Below are positions 20,939 through 34,812 of a stretch of 64,000 nt of DNA, piece by piece. This DNA comes from Ramazzottius varieornatus (Eukaryota > Tardigrada > Eutardigrada > Parachela > Ramazzottiidae), in the NCBI GenBank assembly GCA_001949185.1, contig BDGG01000013.1:416408-480407 (forward strand). Reading direction: 5' to 3'. Numbering within the stretch: the stretch's first letter is position 1; every line of letters starts with the position of its first letter. Below the pieces are notes generated by a model. That model made no database searches and had not been told where the DNA came from. It saw only the letters and a list, made by a program, of their open reading frames with translations. Made by a program: the position numbers and the translations under genes.

Positions 20939-23595
20939 TCAAAATGGCGGTCGGTAATACGAGTAAGGTGAAGGCGAGAAGAAGCCGGAAGTTGGAGAAG
21001 CGGTGGGCCATAATGAAGGGTAGGCCGTGGCGGCGCCACTAGCGGCCATCGACATGTTGGACAGCGGGCTCTTGAAGAGCGGGTTGTACCTGGATGCAGC
21101 TGCGCTGGCTGCCAGCGAGGGGAAGCGACTGAGGTAGGAGGCGTAGTTGGCGTAGGCACTGTGGAGGAGACCGGCGTCCAGCGATGAAAGACCGTTGGCG
21201 GAAGCTGAGCTGGGCATACCGTTGCCGTTGACTGTCAGGTTGGTGTGGGTGCGAAGGTGGGCGAAGAGCTCTTCCGAACTGGTGAAACGCTTGCCGCAGT
21301 AGTTCTCGCCGGGACTGATCCAGTTGCAGACCAATGACTTGCCACCGGGTCCTGAAGGGGTGAGGCTACCCAGAGCTCCAAGAGAAGAGAACGGACCTAT
21401 AAGGACAGAATAACGGTTACGTAGAAACTGGACAGAATCGTGTAAAACTGTCCAAATGAATTCCGCCAATATTTCCGAAACCAGAACACAAAAAATTCCA
21501 ACAAATCAAACTGTTGTCCCGAGCGGGTTTAGTTATTTTAACTGAACCCTCGAAGTTTTAGGTTGCAGAAGCCTTGCACGGATCACCTGGTGGTTTATCT
21601 GTAGAATGGTTTTGAGTGTCCTTTGCAGCATGGAAGTCTCGCACATTTTGGCGTAGATTTAACGGACAGATGTTTGCAAACCGATAGATTTAGAGCATTT
21701 CTTATCATTCTCAGCAGCTCGAAGCTGTAACGTCAGCTTACGGTCGGCGCTATAAAATTTATTTACGGCTTGAAGGGAAGCCATTTTAACTCACTGTCTC
21801 TCTATTCGGCAGCCCTGTTAAAGATTTACGAGAATATCAATCACGGAAGTATCTCGATAGTTGCTTTTCAAAGTGTCTTGGCTGCAACGAACGTGCTAAT
21901 CAGCACGTTCCTTCACGTATGATTTTCCCCGGCATACCATGAGCTTTTATAATGAGTACGTTTTTTAGCGGGACTCTGTTTTCGTTTACGGGGACCATAA
22001 ACATTAGCTAGCATGATTTACGTGGTGGGGACCTGTCAAAGCTGCCAGGAACAGCCTCATCAGAATTTCACAACAGCTTGTATATGACCATCATCAATCT
22101 TTTATATATACCCTATAGTTTCAGATGCCCTGACTTGCCTGCCCTGCCTCGACGGTCTTACTATCTTATCCGTCTTCCCCCATAAACAGCCACGACCTGC
22201 CTGCGCGCTACAAAGTATGCCTGCCAGAAAAGAGGCACTAATGTTAATTGATGGCCACCATTACCTATACTGCACAAGTTTATCACTTTATCATGTCGGC
22301 TTCTTGCCGCCGCTGGCTCGCCAGCGATGCTTGCTGGAGGACCCATTACAGCCTCATACCGAACAAACGTTCACCTATTCTAATTTTTCAGAACAGTATA
22401 AGGTCGTCCTATAAATTTCGGAGCTGCCTAAGGTCGGTGGACTAAAATTCGAGATGGGTAAAAACAGCTTTTAGAAGGTCGGTCTTTCTCTTAATGTTTC
22501 CATGTCACATTGTAAAGCTGCACCATTTAGTCAAGCTTTGTGAAAGTGTTGTTGAAGGTGTCAAGTGATTAATTCGGGAGGACTTACTCAAAGCGCTATA
22601 ATCCATCGGTGTCATGGGAGGATTAGTGGCGCAGTGTAGGGACTGGCTAGCTGAGCATCCGTAGCAAAAGGGATCGCGGCAATATCCCGGCATCATGTGC
22701 GGCATCCCGGCTCCGCCACCGTTCTTCATCCTGGCCACAAAGTTGAGCGGGTCAGACAATGGCGAGGCTCCGTGTACAGTGGGAAAGGAGACTGGTAAAG
22801 GTAGTCCGTGAGGTGAACGCGGTGTGGGCTTGGGTGGAGTCTTGCTGCCCAGTCGAGGACTCTGCGAAGTCTTGGGCGATTTCCTGGCTTCGGACTCGGA
22901 TTTCTCCTTCGAGGCATCTTTGTCAGCTTTTTCCGATTTTTCCTTGGGGTCTTTTTCTGGGGAGTCGCGTTTGTGAGAGGCGTCAGTTGAGGGGCTAGAC
23001 TTAGTGGAAGACTTGTTCTCGGTAGTGGGTGTGTCGGGGTTGGGTTTGGGTCGCTTATTTTCGGAGCCAGCGGTGGATAGTGGTGCAGACCGTTTGGATG
23101 TGGGAGGAAGCTCGACGTTCTTGATGGTTTTCTGGAGGTCTGGAGCCCCGATACTGTTGCAGGTAGCAGCCAGCATCGCCAAGGGACTCTTTTGCGCATC
23201 CATCTGTAACATCAAATTGAATCAAAACAAGGCGAAAGAAATAAAGAGATATTTGCCTTCACGTCGGCCATAGAAAAGAATGGTGTAGAAAAAGGCCAGA
23301 AACGATGGTAGGAATCGTTGTTTGAATAGACAATACCATGGCACGATTTGATTACAATGCGAAAACTGCCGAGATCTTCGTATATGTATAATAGAGAAGT
23401 TTTTGGACTGATGGTTGAAAACAACTAGAGGTATCCGAATTAGGAGGGGTTATCTTGGATGACGTTGCATCAGGAATACTTTTGGAGTTCTCGACAGTAT
23501 GAGTCGCTTACCGTAGAGGAGCCGCCGAAATCTGGGCGGATATACTGGGAAGAGGACGAAGTGGAAGAGGAGGTGCTGGTGGTGTGTCCCAACAT
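20939..23595 (-). CDS. NET-family (NocA/Elbow/ZNF503-703) zinc-finger repressor
   Basis: Developmental transcriptional co-repressor family. Three exons with matching phases: 23595-23512 (28 codons, with SQYIRPDF, like the family's conserved QYL-PDY motif), 23203-22588 and 21396-20939, giving 385 residues. Family landmarks occur in order: the Sp-type motif DAQKSPLAMLAATC (about 30-43), a long charged Ser/Lys/Glu-rich region, a Buttonhead-like box CRDPFCYGC (about 202-210), and one atypical C2H2 finger, CNWISPGENYCGKRF...HLRTH (about 257-280). The C-terminal tail is rich in Ser, Ala, Pro and Tyr. The finger has an unusually long gap between its cysteines, as in the family. The first exon is small, but its start is supported by motif, phase and a good GTAAGC donor. 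I cannot choose between noc, elB and a single ancestral copy. Confidence 0.9.
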
Positions 23596-26500
23596 GGCTG
23601 ATTACAGGCACGATACAGGGATAATGAGCAGGATAATCCCTGATTAAAGCGCCCCGGTGGTAATCAGTCCGCAAACAAGACGATATCCCCTGTCAGGCTA
23701 TAATCATCCAGATCACACTGCCAGACAAGGCGGTCAACTTCAGGTCACTCCTTTATCATCCGTTCCACACGAGCTCTTTATTAAAGCAGAAAAATAAAAA
23801 AGGAAACGGTGCGAGTACTGTCGGAAGAAAAATTAGTATTTTGCTGGAAGCACAAATTGTGGCAAGTTCAGAAGCGCGCTAATCCTGACAAGCATGGTGT
23901 AATGGTGATATGGCGGATAAGAGCGTCAAGTATAATAGAAGAAGCTGAAGACGGCTGGAAAACATGGCGTTGAGGTCTTTGAGTGAATGAGTGGCTGCAT
24001 ATCGGTGCTTACATGACATGCGGGCTACACGAGCAGCGTAGTGATATGAAACAGAACACACCATGAGAGAGTGTGGCACATGTGGTACGCATCAATCAAG
24101 GGCGGCCAAAAGAGGGCCAATGGTACGGCGGTGGAGGCGGGAGACCTGTCACGACTAGTGTACACGTACGCGCCGGTATAAAGATAGCACTGGTCCCGGC
24201 GGCTGTCACAGCCGTCAGTCAAAATTGATGGGGGGTGATAAATGCCAACAATTGCCATTATGAGACGAGGAAGAGGCAGAGGGCAAGAGCAAGAACGAGA
24301 ATGCCGGCTATAATCTCTGATCAAAGCTTATCCACCGCATCCATGTTCGTTATGGACTGGAAATACAGGGAGAAAGTCACGCAGGATCCAGAATATAGAA
24401 ATATGCGGATATTCATCACGCGATCTGCCTCGCTAACTTCCAATAGAGTACATACACTAAAACATGTGCATGGATGCATATGAGCCTTTATGTCGATGGT
24501 CCCCTGGTCAACGTAAATAGCCCTAATGCTGACAGCTCAAGTCCTACATTTCAAGCGTAAGTGATGGCCCTTTCCTCCTCTACACATGCGACGATAAACA
24601 ATTTATTACAAACCTTGTCAATCAATCTCGATATGTTTATGGCTTTCTCACGAAAGCGCTTCTTGATTGATCACTTCGTGGCAGTGGGTGTGGGTCTGCT
24701 CGACATGGACTAGCTTATAGGCGAGACAACAAGGAATTACCAAAGTGTTGTAGCAGAGGTGGACGGGATGCTGACTTGGAAGCGTCGTCAGATATTTTGT
24801 GCCAATCAAGAGGGAAAATGGAGGTAAATTGTTCTGTTGTTTATTGCTCGCTGTGAAGGTTTTATGGGAAGCACGTATTGGATTACGGTATCTCAACGAG
24901 GGTTATCGACAAGCCTAGCAGGAGATGAGTGGTGGAAGCGACGGGCTGGGGATATCGGATGATGGGCAGCCAAGAGATGCTAGACTGAGTTGTCAATGTT
25001 GAATATTAACGCTGTGCTTGACTGCAAAGTCATTCATCATGTCAATCATTAAAAGATTTATGTCAAAGCAAAATGCCGTAATATTTAGAATGACATACAA
25101 GAGCGGCATATGCGTAGGGCAGATACATGCAAGAACTGCCTGCATCGCTCAGCTCAGGCCGACATGTACAGCCACTCTTTCACTCACTCACATCCCTGAC
25201 TGATGTGACAATTCACCCCGCTCTTTCGCATCCTTCTCACTCCACCATAATTAAACCCTCAACAACTCACTGCATTTATCAATATGGAATTTCCAAATAT
25301 AAATTTCTGAGGCATATGCGTTTCAACCTTCAGGCTACCGCGCCCTAATCAGACGGACAACCTGCGAGTAGGGAGTATGTCTTGCCGCCAGTGTGCTTTC
25401 GTCCTCAGTTCCAGACCGGATGATCTGAAGAACTGAAATTGGTGTGCTTTAAAAGGCCAGGACAAAGTTGAGGACTTTTGAAATGTCACGCACAAGAACG
25501 GTCTCCCCCTTGGTTCGTAGTTCTGGCCCAAGCAGAGAGGGCACCGATTCGATCAAATGATTGAATTTTGTTTTAGCAACGCAAATCTGTAGTTTCTAGG
25601 TCCCGGCTTTCCTGGGGAAGCTCTGAATTTTCCTCAGAAGCTCAGAAATCGAAAGGGTGATGCTAAGGCACTGTGTAGACCGAGAACTGATGCGGTAATG
25701 AGGTTCGCCAGGCATATCAAGCCATAGAGATGGTGGCAGAGAAGAGCGATGGCAGTTGTGATGGTCATAAGGAGACGATCCATCACGGCACTTGGCTGAT
25801 TTTATGTTGGGCATTCATATTCATATTGAAAGATTAATCATGTCAAGACATGGGCTTGCACAGATGACAGGCACATCATTAAGCGCAGCAGCCATCGAGA
25901 CAGATGATGCCACGACGACAGGCCATCGCCGTTAACATTGTCAAAAATATGCATAGAGAGCCTTTACCCATACAGCTTCCACTGCCTCTGACAAAAAAAC
26001 ATCCGTCATCTCCGCCTCGTCTTTGCACACCACGTGACACCGTCTTAATCGAGTGGTGTGCATGAGTTGCCTAGAGAGGTCCCTGTCCAACTTCCGTGTT
26101 CAAGTACCTCATCAATCATGTTGGGACTCTCTCCTTCAAATGTGTATCTTCTCATTATCTCCTTGCTATCATTGCTTCAGCACTTTTTTCAACACGGCCT
26201 AAATTATCATTTGCGCTGACGACTGTCAGACTAAAGGCTGACATTTATTTCAACAGGAGTGCCAGCTTCCTTCTTCAAAAATACATTACACATTCACTCC
26301 ATCATTCTTCAGCAGCCTGAGCATTCACTTTAATACATAGTGAGTGAGCATTCACGCGCCACCACATTGAGGCCTCGTCAGGATTTTCCCAACAGGAACA
26401 AGAAAAATATTTTGAAATGAGCAACATAGTCAACACTATGTAAGTCTGTGCGAATGATTTTTGAAAAGCTTGTGAACGGCAACATTTTAAATGTTTACTT

Positions 26501-29500
26501 TGATGCTCAACGTTCGCCCCGAGAAGAAAGAAGTTGTCCCAGCTTTTACGACTCTTTCTTTTAGCATTGACAGGAAGAAGACGCCATAAACAGAGAGCGA
26601 TAACAGTGGAAATGACCGTGATTTATATAGCACTAGCACAGTTGTTAAGACCTATATCGGGCAGTCGTAAACTTAAGTGCTGCTCCAGCAGTTTTTGGAC
26701 AAGTGTAAGCTGGTCGGCCTTGTGTGAGCCACTGACTTCCGGTCGTCAAACTTATTTAGCAACCCATTTCAGGGGCTTGAGGTGTGATTGCGCTTTATGT
26801 CCTCCACGTTGCCTGATACTGTAAATCCATAAAGCGCAATCTTCCATAACAGACTCATAACTGCATCTTATTTTGCCTCCTTAGGTACTGCACACGCTTG
26901 AAATCATCCATGCTTTCAGCCAAAGGTTCGCCGCTTTGCCAGGTTTTCCTCGGCGCATTTTCATAAATTTCAGAAGTTCTTAAACCTCCTGCACGTGATA
27001 GGAAGAAATTAGAAAGCTCAGTCCCCATAACGAACGTTTCTGTTGGGTTCCCAAGTCTTCTGGCCAAGGCAGAGAAAGCGCAAGGTAGAGAAAGCACGTT
27101 GTTTCCTTTGGTGTTGCGAGCGGAACTCCTTAGAGACCATGTTTGGCGGTAGGTTGCCATTGAGAAGGTTAAACTTTCAAAGACCGCAGCGATATGTTTA
27201 CATGGAGGTATTCATATCGCTATGAACGGTATGCAACTGTGCCTGGCCAATATGCGGACACCAGCTGCGACTGTAAATTACCTCTGTTGTCCGATCTGGC
27301 GTCAACAAGCGATAAGGGCAGCCCGGGACTGCCCGGTTGGTCTCGGACTGTCACGGAAGCTACAGACAGAAGAGATGGATGGCCATTATTTATTATGTGA
27401 TAGATGAAAAAGATAATATCGCATTAGTGCCTTACTTAATCAACCTGTCGTTCTCTCTATAGACCTCAGGACTGAATAATATGTCCCTCTGACCTGCCCT
27501 ACCTCTTTATGAAAGGTAGGTATGATCGGCTGGCACTATTGTCTCAATATATCAAGCTGGCAGGTCGATTGCACTCGAACGCGTCGTTAGTCTCTTCATA
27601 AATTCAAAAATATGCTCCTGCTGTTTGATATTGCTTTGTGCGACAAAGACAGTGGACATGATTAATGACGCTGTTTATCGAAACATATTTTATCCGACTA
27701 GTGCCTTCCAACATTTTTCCATTGCGTATTCATTGAGTGTTCGCCGAGAGAGCTTCCTACCGACACACAGTATATCTTGTCGCAAAGCTGTCTAATGTGA
27801 AATTCCATTGAGATAACAAATGATGGCGGCTGTAATAAATTTACAGCTTGACTTCTTTCTCTGCGCATTCTGGCCATCTTCGGAAATTGATAGCGTCTGT
27901 CTATCGCATGCTTCTGCTCTCGAGGGACATATATCGCTTCTGAGCGGAGATATTTAATGACCATTTCAATGAGCCAACGAACGCCAAGCGCAATTAGCTT
28001 GACTTTATGCTCGGCGTAAAACCTGTAACAACATGGCTGCAAGCGGCCAAAGGCGGATAACGCCGCCGATACATCTTTCAAATGGTCCATATATCAAGTC
28101 AAACGTCGACAATTTACGTACTTCTAATTACCCTCCTATAGATAAAATAAGATAGTCTCGAGTATCAGTGCCAAGTGCTTTTCAAGACCCTCGTTTCGAG
28201 TCTAGCTGGTTTTGATCGAAACATCGGCCTTTCTGGTACAAGTCCTGCCGTGGAGCTCATTATTTCTTTGTGGATGTTTAATTAATTTTTCTCCTGGTAC
28301 AAAAAGCCGGAGTTCAGAGGAAACTGCTGTACTTCTTTCTCAACTTTTCCTCCCAGAGCAAACGCCCTGCTGAGACCAGGGGTAGAAGCAAATCACAGTG
28401 TATGCTGTATCAAGGCGATTGACGGCACTAGTGTTTGTGGGCGATAATAACATGTTGAGATGATAAGGAGTAATGTTGAAGAACGTGTGATGCGAGAGAG
28501 CTGGGCCAAAACGAGCGGTGACAAGGTACGGTGTCATTGTCAAAGCTGTCAGTAATGACAATGATCGATGACGGACGTCTCTTTTGATCTTCTGCCGACA
28601 CCCCCGCACCACCACCACAATCACCATGTCTGTGCATATCTCCTCGCAAAGATATCCCGAATAAACTGAATTAGAAACGACAAGGCGAAACTACAGTCAA
28701 CTTCGATAAAAAATGTTATGATGCGCGATATGCTACCAGAGCGTTATCTGGTGACGTTACCCCATAAGCAACTTCTCAACTTCGCCATGGAAGGATGGAC
28801 GGGAAGTAATGGAAGGGTACGGAAGCCGTTGGCCATTTATGACATTGCACATGACCAACCACTTTGTAATATCAGGGTGGTTGTATCTGTCAAGAGAAGC
28901 GAAATGAAATGTGAAAATGGCCTTTATAGCTATACTGTAAAGAGTAAGCTGAAGGTCTGCAGATCACGGAGGGATAATTTGATGGACAGCTATGTGAAAA
29001 TAAGCTTTGGTTGGATTCATCCTTCTAATTATACGTGGCTGGGTACTCCGCCCTCCCGTCATAGCTCGCACGCCACCTAGGTCTCCACATGTCGCCTGTC
29101 TAAACTTTCTCCCTATGGTTTGCAACGAACACCGCCAATTAACCTTCAGGTCGTAATGTGCAGCTGTATCAAAGCAGACATGTTGACATGAAAGTCTCCT
29201 GGCGAACACCTATAAATTATCTGGAGCGTATTTTTAACTGCCAAGTGACACTTGGGTCGTTTCCTTCTGTTCATCTCAACACGGACTGTCCGCCCTTTTC
29301 GTCTTGACGGAGATTTCCAACAGACAACAGCCTGAATTCCAGGGCTCTTTCCGAGATATTGACCATTCGCTGTTTGGCATCATTAATGGTTATAAACTGC
29401 AGCGTTATCTCATCGCATTCGGACCTCAGACGTTCACGCGTGTTTGATCAGAAATCAAGTTCGTCGTAAAGCGAAATTTCAAGAAGCTGAAAGATGTAAC

Positions 29501-30081
29501 ATTTCATGAAGTACGTTTCCACCAGTTTGGTCTCGAATATTGGAACGCGGAATCATTTTTACCGGATTGATCTAGGTTGATATTTGATTGTTTGTTCAAT
29601 ATCCACATTACACTTGAAAGCATGAAGCATGAGTGTCGGATGGCAGCTTTTGAGGCTTTCTTAGCATAGCTGGCCACGTGGACAAAGGCGCACTGTATAA
29701 AATTGTCATTGACATACAAAACACGGCGTGATGGATGGTCTGTGCCACAGAGGGCTCAATACTGAACGATATGATTTATGTGCTGTATTGACTGCCGCTA
29801 CTTGCCCTCTATCCGCGCTGGCGGAAAGGAAGACAGACAGGAAGGAAGTTGGGCCAAGATGTCGAGCCAGTTCGCGCCTGCTCATTTCGGTCCTCCTCTA
29901 ATTGTCCCCGAATGTGGATCATCACATTGTCGCAGGAGGTGCCGGCATGCTAACGACGCCTGCTTGCAATCGACCATGCCAGACAGTAAAAGCAAGATGG
30001 ATGAGCCCTTGAAATGCGCTGCTGCATATCCAACGAGGAAATACTGTTTGCCGCATTCTTCGAACTACTGCGCTATGCTTC

Positions 30082-30208
30082 CTTCAAGTTACTGAGTTCA
30101 GTAGTAACTTGAAGAAAACATGAACTTCTGCCGTGGTGATTTGAATTTTATCCTGGTACTGTTTTTATGCTTCGCAGCACCAGAAGAAACTTCGAATCAC
30201 CACGGCAG
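30082..30208. repeat. Two adjacent hairpins
   Basis: The first hairpin pairs CTTCAAGTTACT (30082-30093) with AGTAACTTGAAG (30103-30114). The second pairs CTGCCGTGGTGATTTGAA (30128-30145) with TTCGAATCACCACGGCAG (30191-30208), with one mismatch. They lie just left of the 30243-30755 element. Confidence 0.65.
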
Positions 30209-30242
30209 ATCACGTAGAAAAGATCGCCGGTAGTCGGGTATT

Positions 30243-30755
30243 GGCGGCCCAATTTGGGGACAAAGCTTTTTGTCACCAAATGAACCTTTTCTGACATGGA
30301 TTTCTTAGGAATATTTAGGAGCATCGGATGCTAAGTTCGCTACGCTTCGCCACGGCTTAAAGCTCAAAAAACTGTTCGCCTATTCAGGAAGATATTCTCG
30401 AAAGTCACAGGGGTGAATACCAGCCGATACACCTCCCATTAAGGTTTGATGTCGAAATGGATGCATGTGCATTCTCACGCTGCATGATGTCATTCCAACG
30501 CAAATTTTGCGAATTTCGCAAAACATTTTGCAGTCACAAATTGAAACCCGTTGAGATAGTCCTATCCCTCCAAGCAGACCTCGGATTACTTTTCCTCGAT
30601 TTTTGATATATCGGAATGCGTTGTCACCTTAACTTTACCAAACTTTACCACTGTCCCTGCGGGGACAGTGGACTTTTACCCTTAGGGTGCCAAAATTTCA
30701 AACTTTATTCTTGTACAATTTGGTCGGCAAATAATTGTCCCCAAATTGGGTCGCC
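30243..30755. mobile_element. Non-autonomous inverted-repeat element, 513 bp
   Basis: Terminal inverted repeats of about 21 bp: GGCGGCCCAATTTGGGGACA at the left (30243) and its near-perfect reverse complement ending at 30755. No coding capacity was seen inside. A perfect internal palindrome, CCACTGTCCCNNNGGGACAG-type, lies near 30649-30672. No clear target-site duplication was found, so the superfamily is unknown. Confidence 0.6.
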
Positions 30756-33067
30756 GAGGCCCGTGTTATTATCTCAATTCGAAACGAGTCGATAAACTTT
30801 AAAAAAGGCAATGAAACAGACTACGAAAATCCAATAGTCACTGTTGAAATCTGCGTTTGGTTGTCTCTCGGGACGGCTGAAGTTCAGACTTGTTTCTTGA
30901 TTTGGATTGCAGAAGGCCAGAGAACCCTCTGCATCATAATTCGAACTTGGTAAGCTTGGGAAAGAGAGGTCCATTTCCGTGATGTCGGCTGTCAGACAAA
31001 AAAGGAGACCGGCTCCTATGTCAGATTGGCAAAAGGCAACGATGCTTAGCGCCATCAACGTGTCAAGGAAAGAATGGGAAGTTGTGTCCCTGTGACAAGT
31101 GAATGCATGTTTCCTTCGAGATGGATATTGCATTGAGAGGGAGAGAAGGCCACCGGCTGAGCATGTCGCGGTTATGGATGAGGTACTCCGTCATCTTCCT
31201 GTCCAGTCTTGGCTTTCCAAATGTAACGATGCCTGCCAAGATGGATGCTTTTTTGATGAGGCGCGACACCAACGCACATGTCCTGTTATATTTTCCATAT
31301 CGTCTCATCACATGGCATTCATAAACAAAACTCGTAACGTTCGGCTTCTTCATTTTAAGAACTAATTTCCTCTTCGTCTCTCGGCGCGAGAAAAAAACTC
31401 TTGTCGAAAAATACAATAGACATGGTCTCACGATCACATTCTCAAGAAGCTCACAGTTGGGCAAATTTTGCAAATTACCAAAGTTGGGAGGCGGAGTGCG
31501 TTGGTTTTCTGCAAAATTTCAACTGAGATTGTTACTGTATACTGCAACTGCAATTCCGCTTTCAGTGTTTTGTAGCGCAGGTTCTCCAAAGCTGCGATGT
31601 ACAGGGTGATCCCTATAAGTTCGAACGATTGTTGGTCGTGAATAGAAAAATTAGCTGTGCTTTCACTTCACCGAAAATTCGAATGGTTGGGAAGCTCATG
31701 GCTCTAGTGTCTGAAATCGAACCTGCTCTCCTCCTTCCGGGTTCGCTACTTCCAGAAATAACTTGCAGTACTAGTCCGTAATGCCCAAAACTGAACCAGC
31801 AGGAGAAAAAAAACCACCAGATAAACACGTCCACTACCTTACTGCGCGTAGATGACGCTTGTGTATTCCCTCATCTCGCTAAGTTCTTGAACCATTCAAT
31901 AGGTTTCTGTCCCTGCAAGTCCTGAAGAACAGATTAGTTTAAACCGGGTGGTTCTACGACCAGAGCACCTTGGTGGAAAGCATGTGCAGATCTCAGACCT
32001 TTACTGATGAAGCACCCTGACGTCAGCGAACAGCGTGGCTAACTATGCTGAAGTTCGAGGTGAAGTTAGATGATCGTTGTTGAACGTGTAATTTATGACG
32101 GTCATATGTTTCAATTTTATGGTCGCCATCAACCTCCTTTACGGTCTTTCATTACTTTCGCACCGATCCAAAGAGCAGCCTTCACGGCACGAAACGGTCA
32201 TATACTCAGGGCTATATTTCATCATTTAATTCATAATACTGTAAAAGCCTATCACACGCCTGCCACGAACCGAAGACGCGGTACCGAAGATGAATCTTGG
32301 CAGGTTGGCAGGAAAAGTAATTGCTCTTGAGAACGACGTCCGTTTTCCGCTTTTCCATGTCCCCCCATAAAGATTAAGTACGCATAAAGTCTCCTGACTT
32401 TTTTGTTCCCTCGTGATATGGTTAGCTTGATGAAACATGCAGTGAAGTTTTCTGTGTACGAAGTTCAGCGTAAGATTTTAAGCCTGGTGGACATTCGCAA
32501 GATTTTTGCAATTTGTAAGCGATGGGTCTTAAGAAAGAAGCGGTCATTGAAGTAGAAAATATCTTAATAATAGAATATCAATAAGCCGAGCTTATGCTAT
32601 TTGATATTTTATGAGCGGCTTATGGCAGCTTAGCATTTGCCAAATTACAAAGAAGGGGATGCCCGAGGGTGCGCTGCAGTCGTCTTTGATCATAATGGTC
32701 GCTTGATGAGCTGACAGGAAAGCTTGACTTGGATTAACGGCAGACAAAAGGTCGCAAAAGCCCGGGTTGTTGCTGCATGGCTTTTTTGTCCGGTAGCTCT
32801 GACAAAGCCATCATGATTGCTATGTACCAAAGAGCAATTACCGTCGGTGTACATATCCATCCATCACGCTTTTGCTGTGACAGGTATGGACGCCAAAAGT
32901 CAGACCAGCTATTGTTCAGCTTTAATAATAGCATGGACAAAGGCAGCTGCCGATGGCCAGATTAATTTCCCGATCACTGTCACCGAAATGATTTTTTGAC
33001 GAGTGGCTATAAACGCTCAAAAAAGTTTGTGTATGAGACGTAGCCAAATGAACTGAACCAGATCGTC

Positions 33068-33200
33068 GTATCGAGCGGCGCACATCTCCGTTGTTGTCAG
33101 CTGGAAGCCTGTGCCACTTGGGAATACACTCGGGTTTCGCTGTATCAAGCGGCGCACGCTTTCGTTGCTACCAGATGGAAATGTGCGCCACTTGGGTCGG
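33068..33200. repeat. Family A hairpins, two units
   Basis: CAAGCGGCGCACGCTTTCG and a sister unit at CGAGCGGCGCACATC, with opposing arms GTGCCACTTGGGAA and GTGCGCCACTTGGG, in the gene desert. Confidence 0.7.
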
Positions 33201-34812
33201 CGGTCTGGTTCCTATCGTGACGTCTCGTGTAGGCTTCGAGAGATCTAGAGTATAATGGTGTGAGACACATGTGACAGGTTGTCAGGCCGGAGAACCAGCA
33301 AAATGGCCCCAATGAAACAACATTACGCCATCAGCGTTAAAGAATGAGCCCGAGAGAAGGAGAACGAGGCGAGCCCATCAGTGTTATGGAAAGCCGACAG
33401 GGGGAAAATATATGCGCGGCAGGAAATGCTGACATGTCATCATAAATCATTCTGGGGAAACTGCGAAGCTCAAACTCATTACGTGTGATAAATTTCAAAC
33501 GACGCATTTGTCAAATTGAACTTGACAGGACACAATAACCGCCTGCCGTCCGAGCTCCACTCCTGTGGCAATCATCTCCATCATTTTCCCAGCCGTATAA
33601 CTCCCACACAGTACATACCATCGTAAAGTACTCGTGCTTCGCCACACAGCTCCACCGAAGTAAGGAAAAATCCTTGCGACTCTTGGGTATGTATTAAAGG
33701 CTCAAATGCTTCAAAACCACGAGTTTCACGGCTGAAAGCTTAAACCTTGCCGCAGAAGTCAGCTGGACGACCTGAGAGACAGAATCTTCGTGCCGTTTTT
33801 CCACGATATTTCCTGCACTCGCACACGACCGTGATCGAGCCGTAAAATAGCTGCCATGAGGAGAAACGGACTAAAGCAAAAAGCCGGGTGCGATCGCCAG
33901 TGTCCATGGCTGGTTGTTGACTCGGTTGATCAATGAGCGCGAACCGCGATGCTACGGATCCCGCCATCGCAGCTCATCAGACCTTGATCATCAGGCACAT
34001 GACATCGCCGGCGCACGTCAACGCACTTCTGATAATTACTGACCATTGATCGATACAGTGACGGATCTATGATACAGTGGATGCCGCAAGAGTGATTGAC
34101 ACCCGGTCAGCATTCTTCCTTAATTACCACCCATTGTCAAGATAGCTCACCTACGACAATGCCGCCATCTCATCATTGTGGACCGACCTACCAGAACCGA
34201 ACATATATACCAGCCATCAATGTATTCCTTCTATCCTCCTGCAATGGTCCGTTTACGCGATTGCTGATCATTTCAGCTGGCTTTAAGCGTAAAAACCAGG
34301 ACGACTCCGATAAATTTGCACCTCTTTTTGCGTCAAAGAGAAACAAAATTTCACCTTCACCTTATAATTGCACCATGAAAGAATCTGTAATAAACAGTAA
34401 TATTGCTGAAGACTTTGTCTGACGTTGACTTTAATCAAAAACGTAAGTAGCTAAGCCAGGGGTACCAGACCGTGGCACCATCTACTGTACGGCAAGCCCG
34501 CTGCTCGGTGCATCCGGTATCCACATAATTTTTTGCAGGCTCCATCCAGAAACGGATTTTTACAAGGTCCCCTACGAATCTTGTAGTGTGATTTCTGCAT
34601 TGATCCGCTTTCCGCAATATTTCCGAAATGGAGCGGTGATGAGCAACGTTTTGGACAATAGTTAAAGGTTCTTTACCGTGTCACTTGGTGTCAACTTCAG
34701 ATATGGATGTGTCTTGAAGAGCTTTAAATGCCCATGTTGTTAGAGAGGTGAAAACCCACCCTGTCCGGGAAGTGCCAAATAGCAAAAACCCCCGTCACAT
34801 GTGTTCTTCGTA

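Noticed and set aside
28718-29080. Plus-strand open frame of 120 codons in the gene desert
   Set aside because: No motif, no codon-usage resemblance to the real exons and no splice signals of note.
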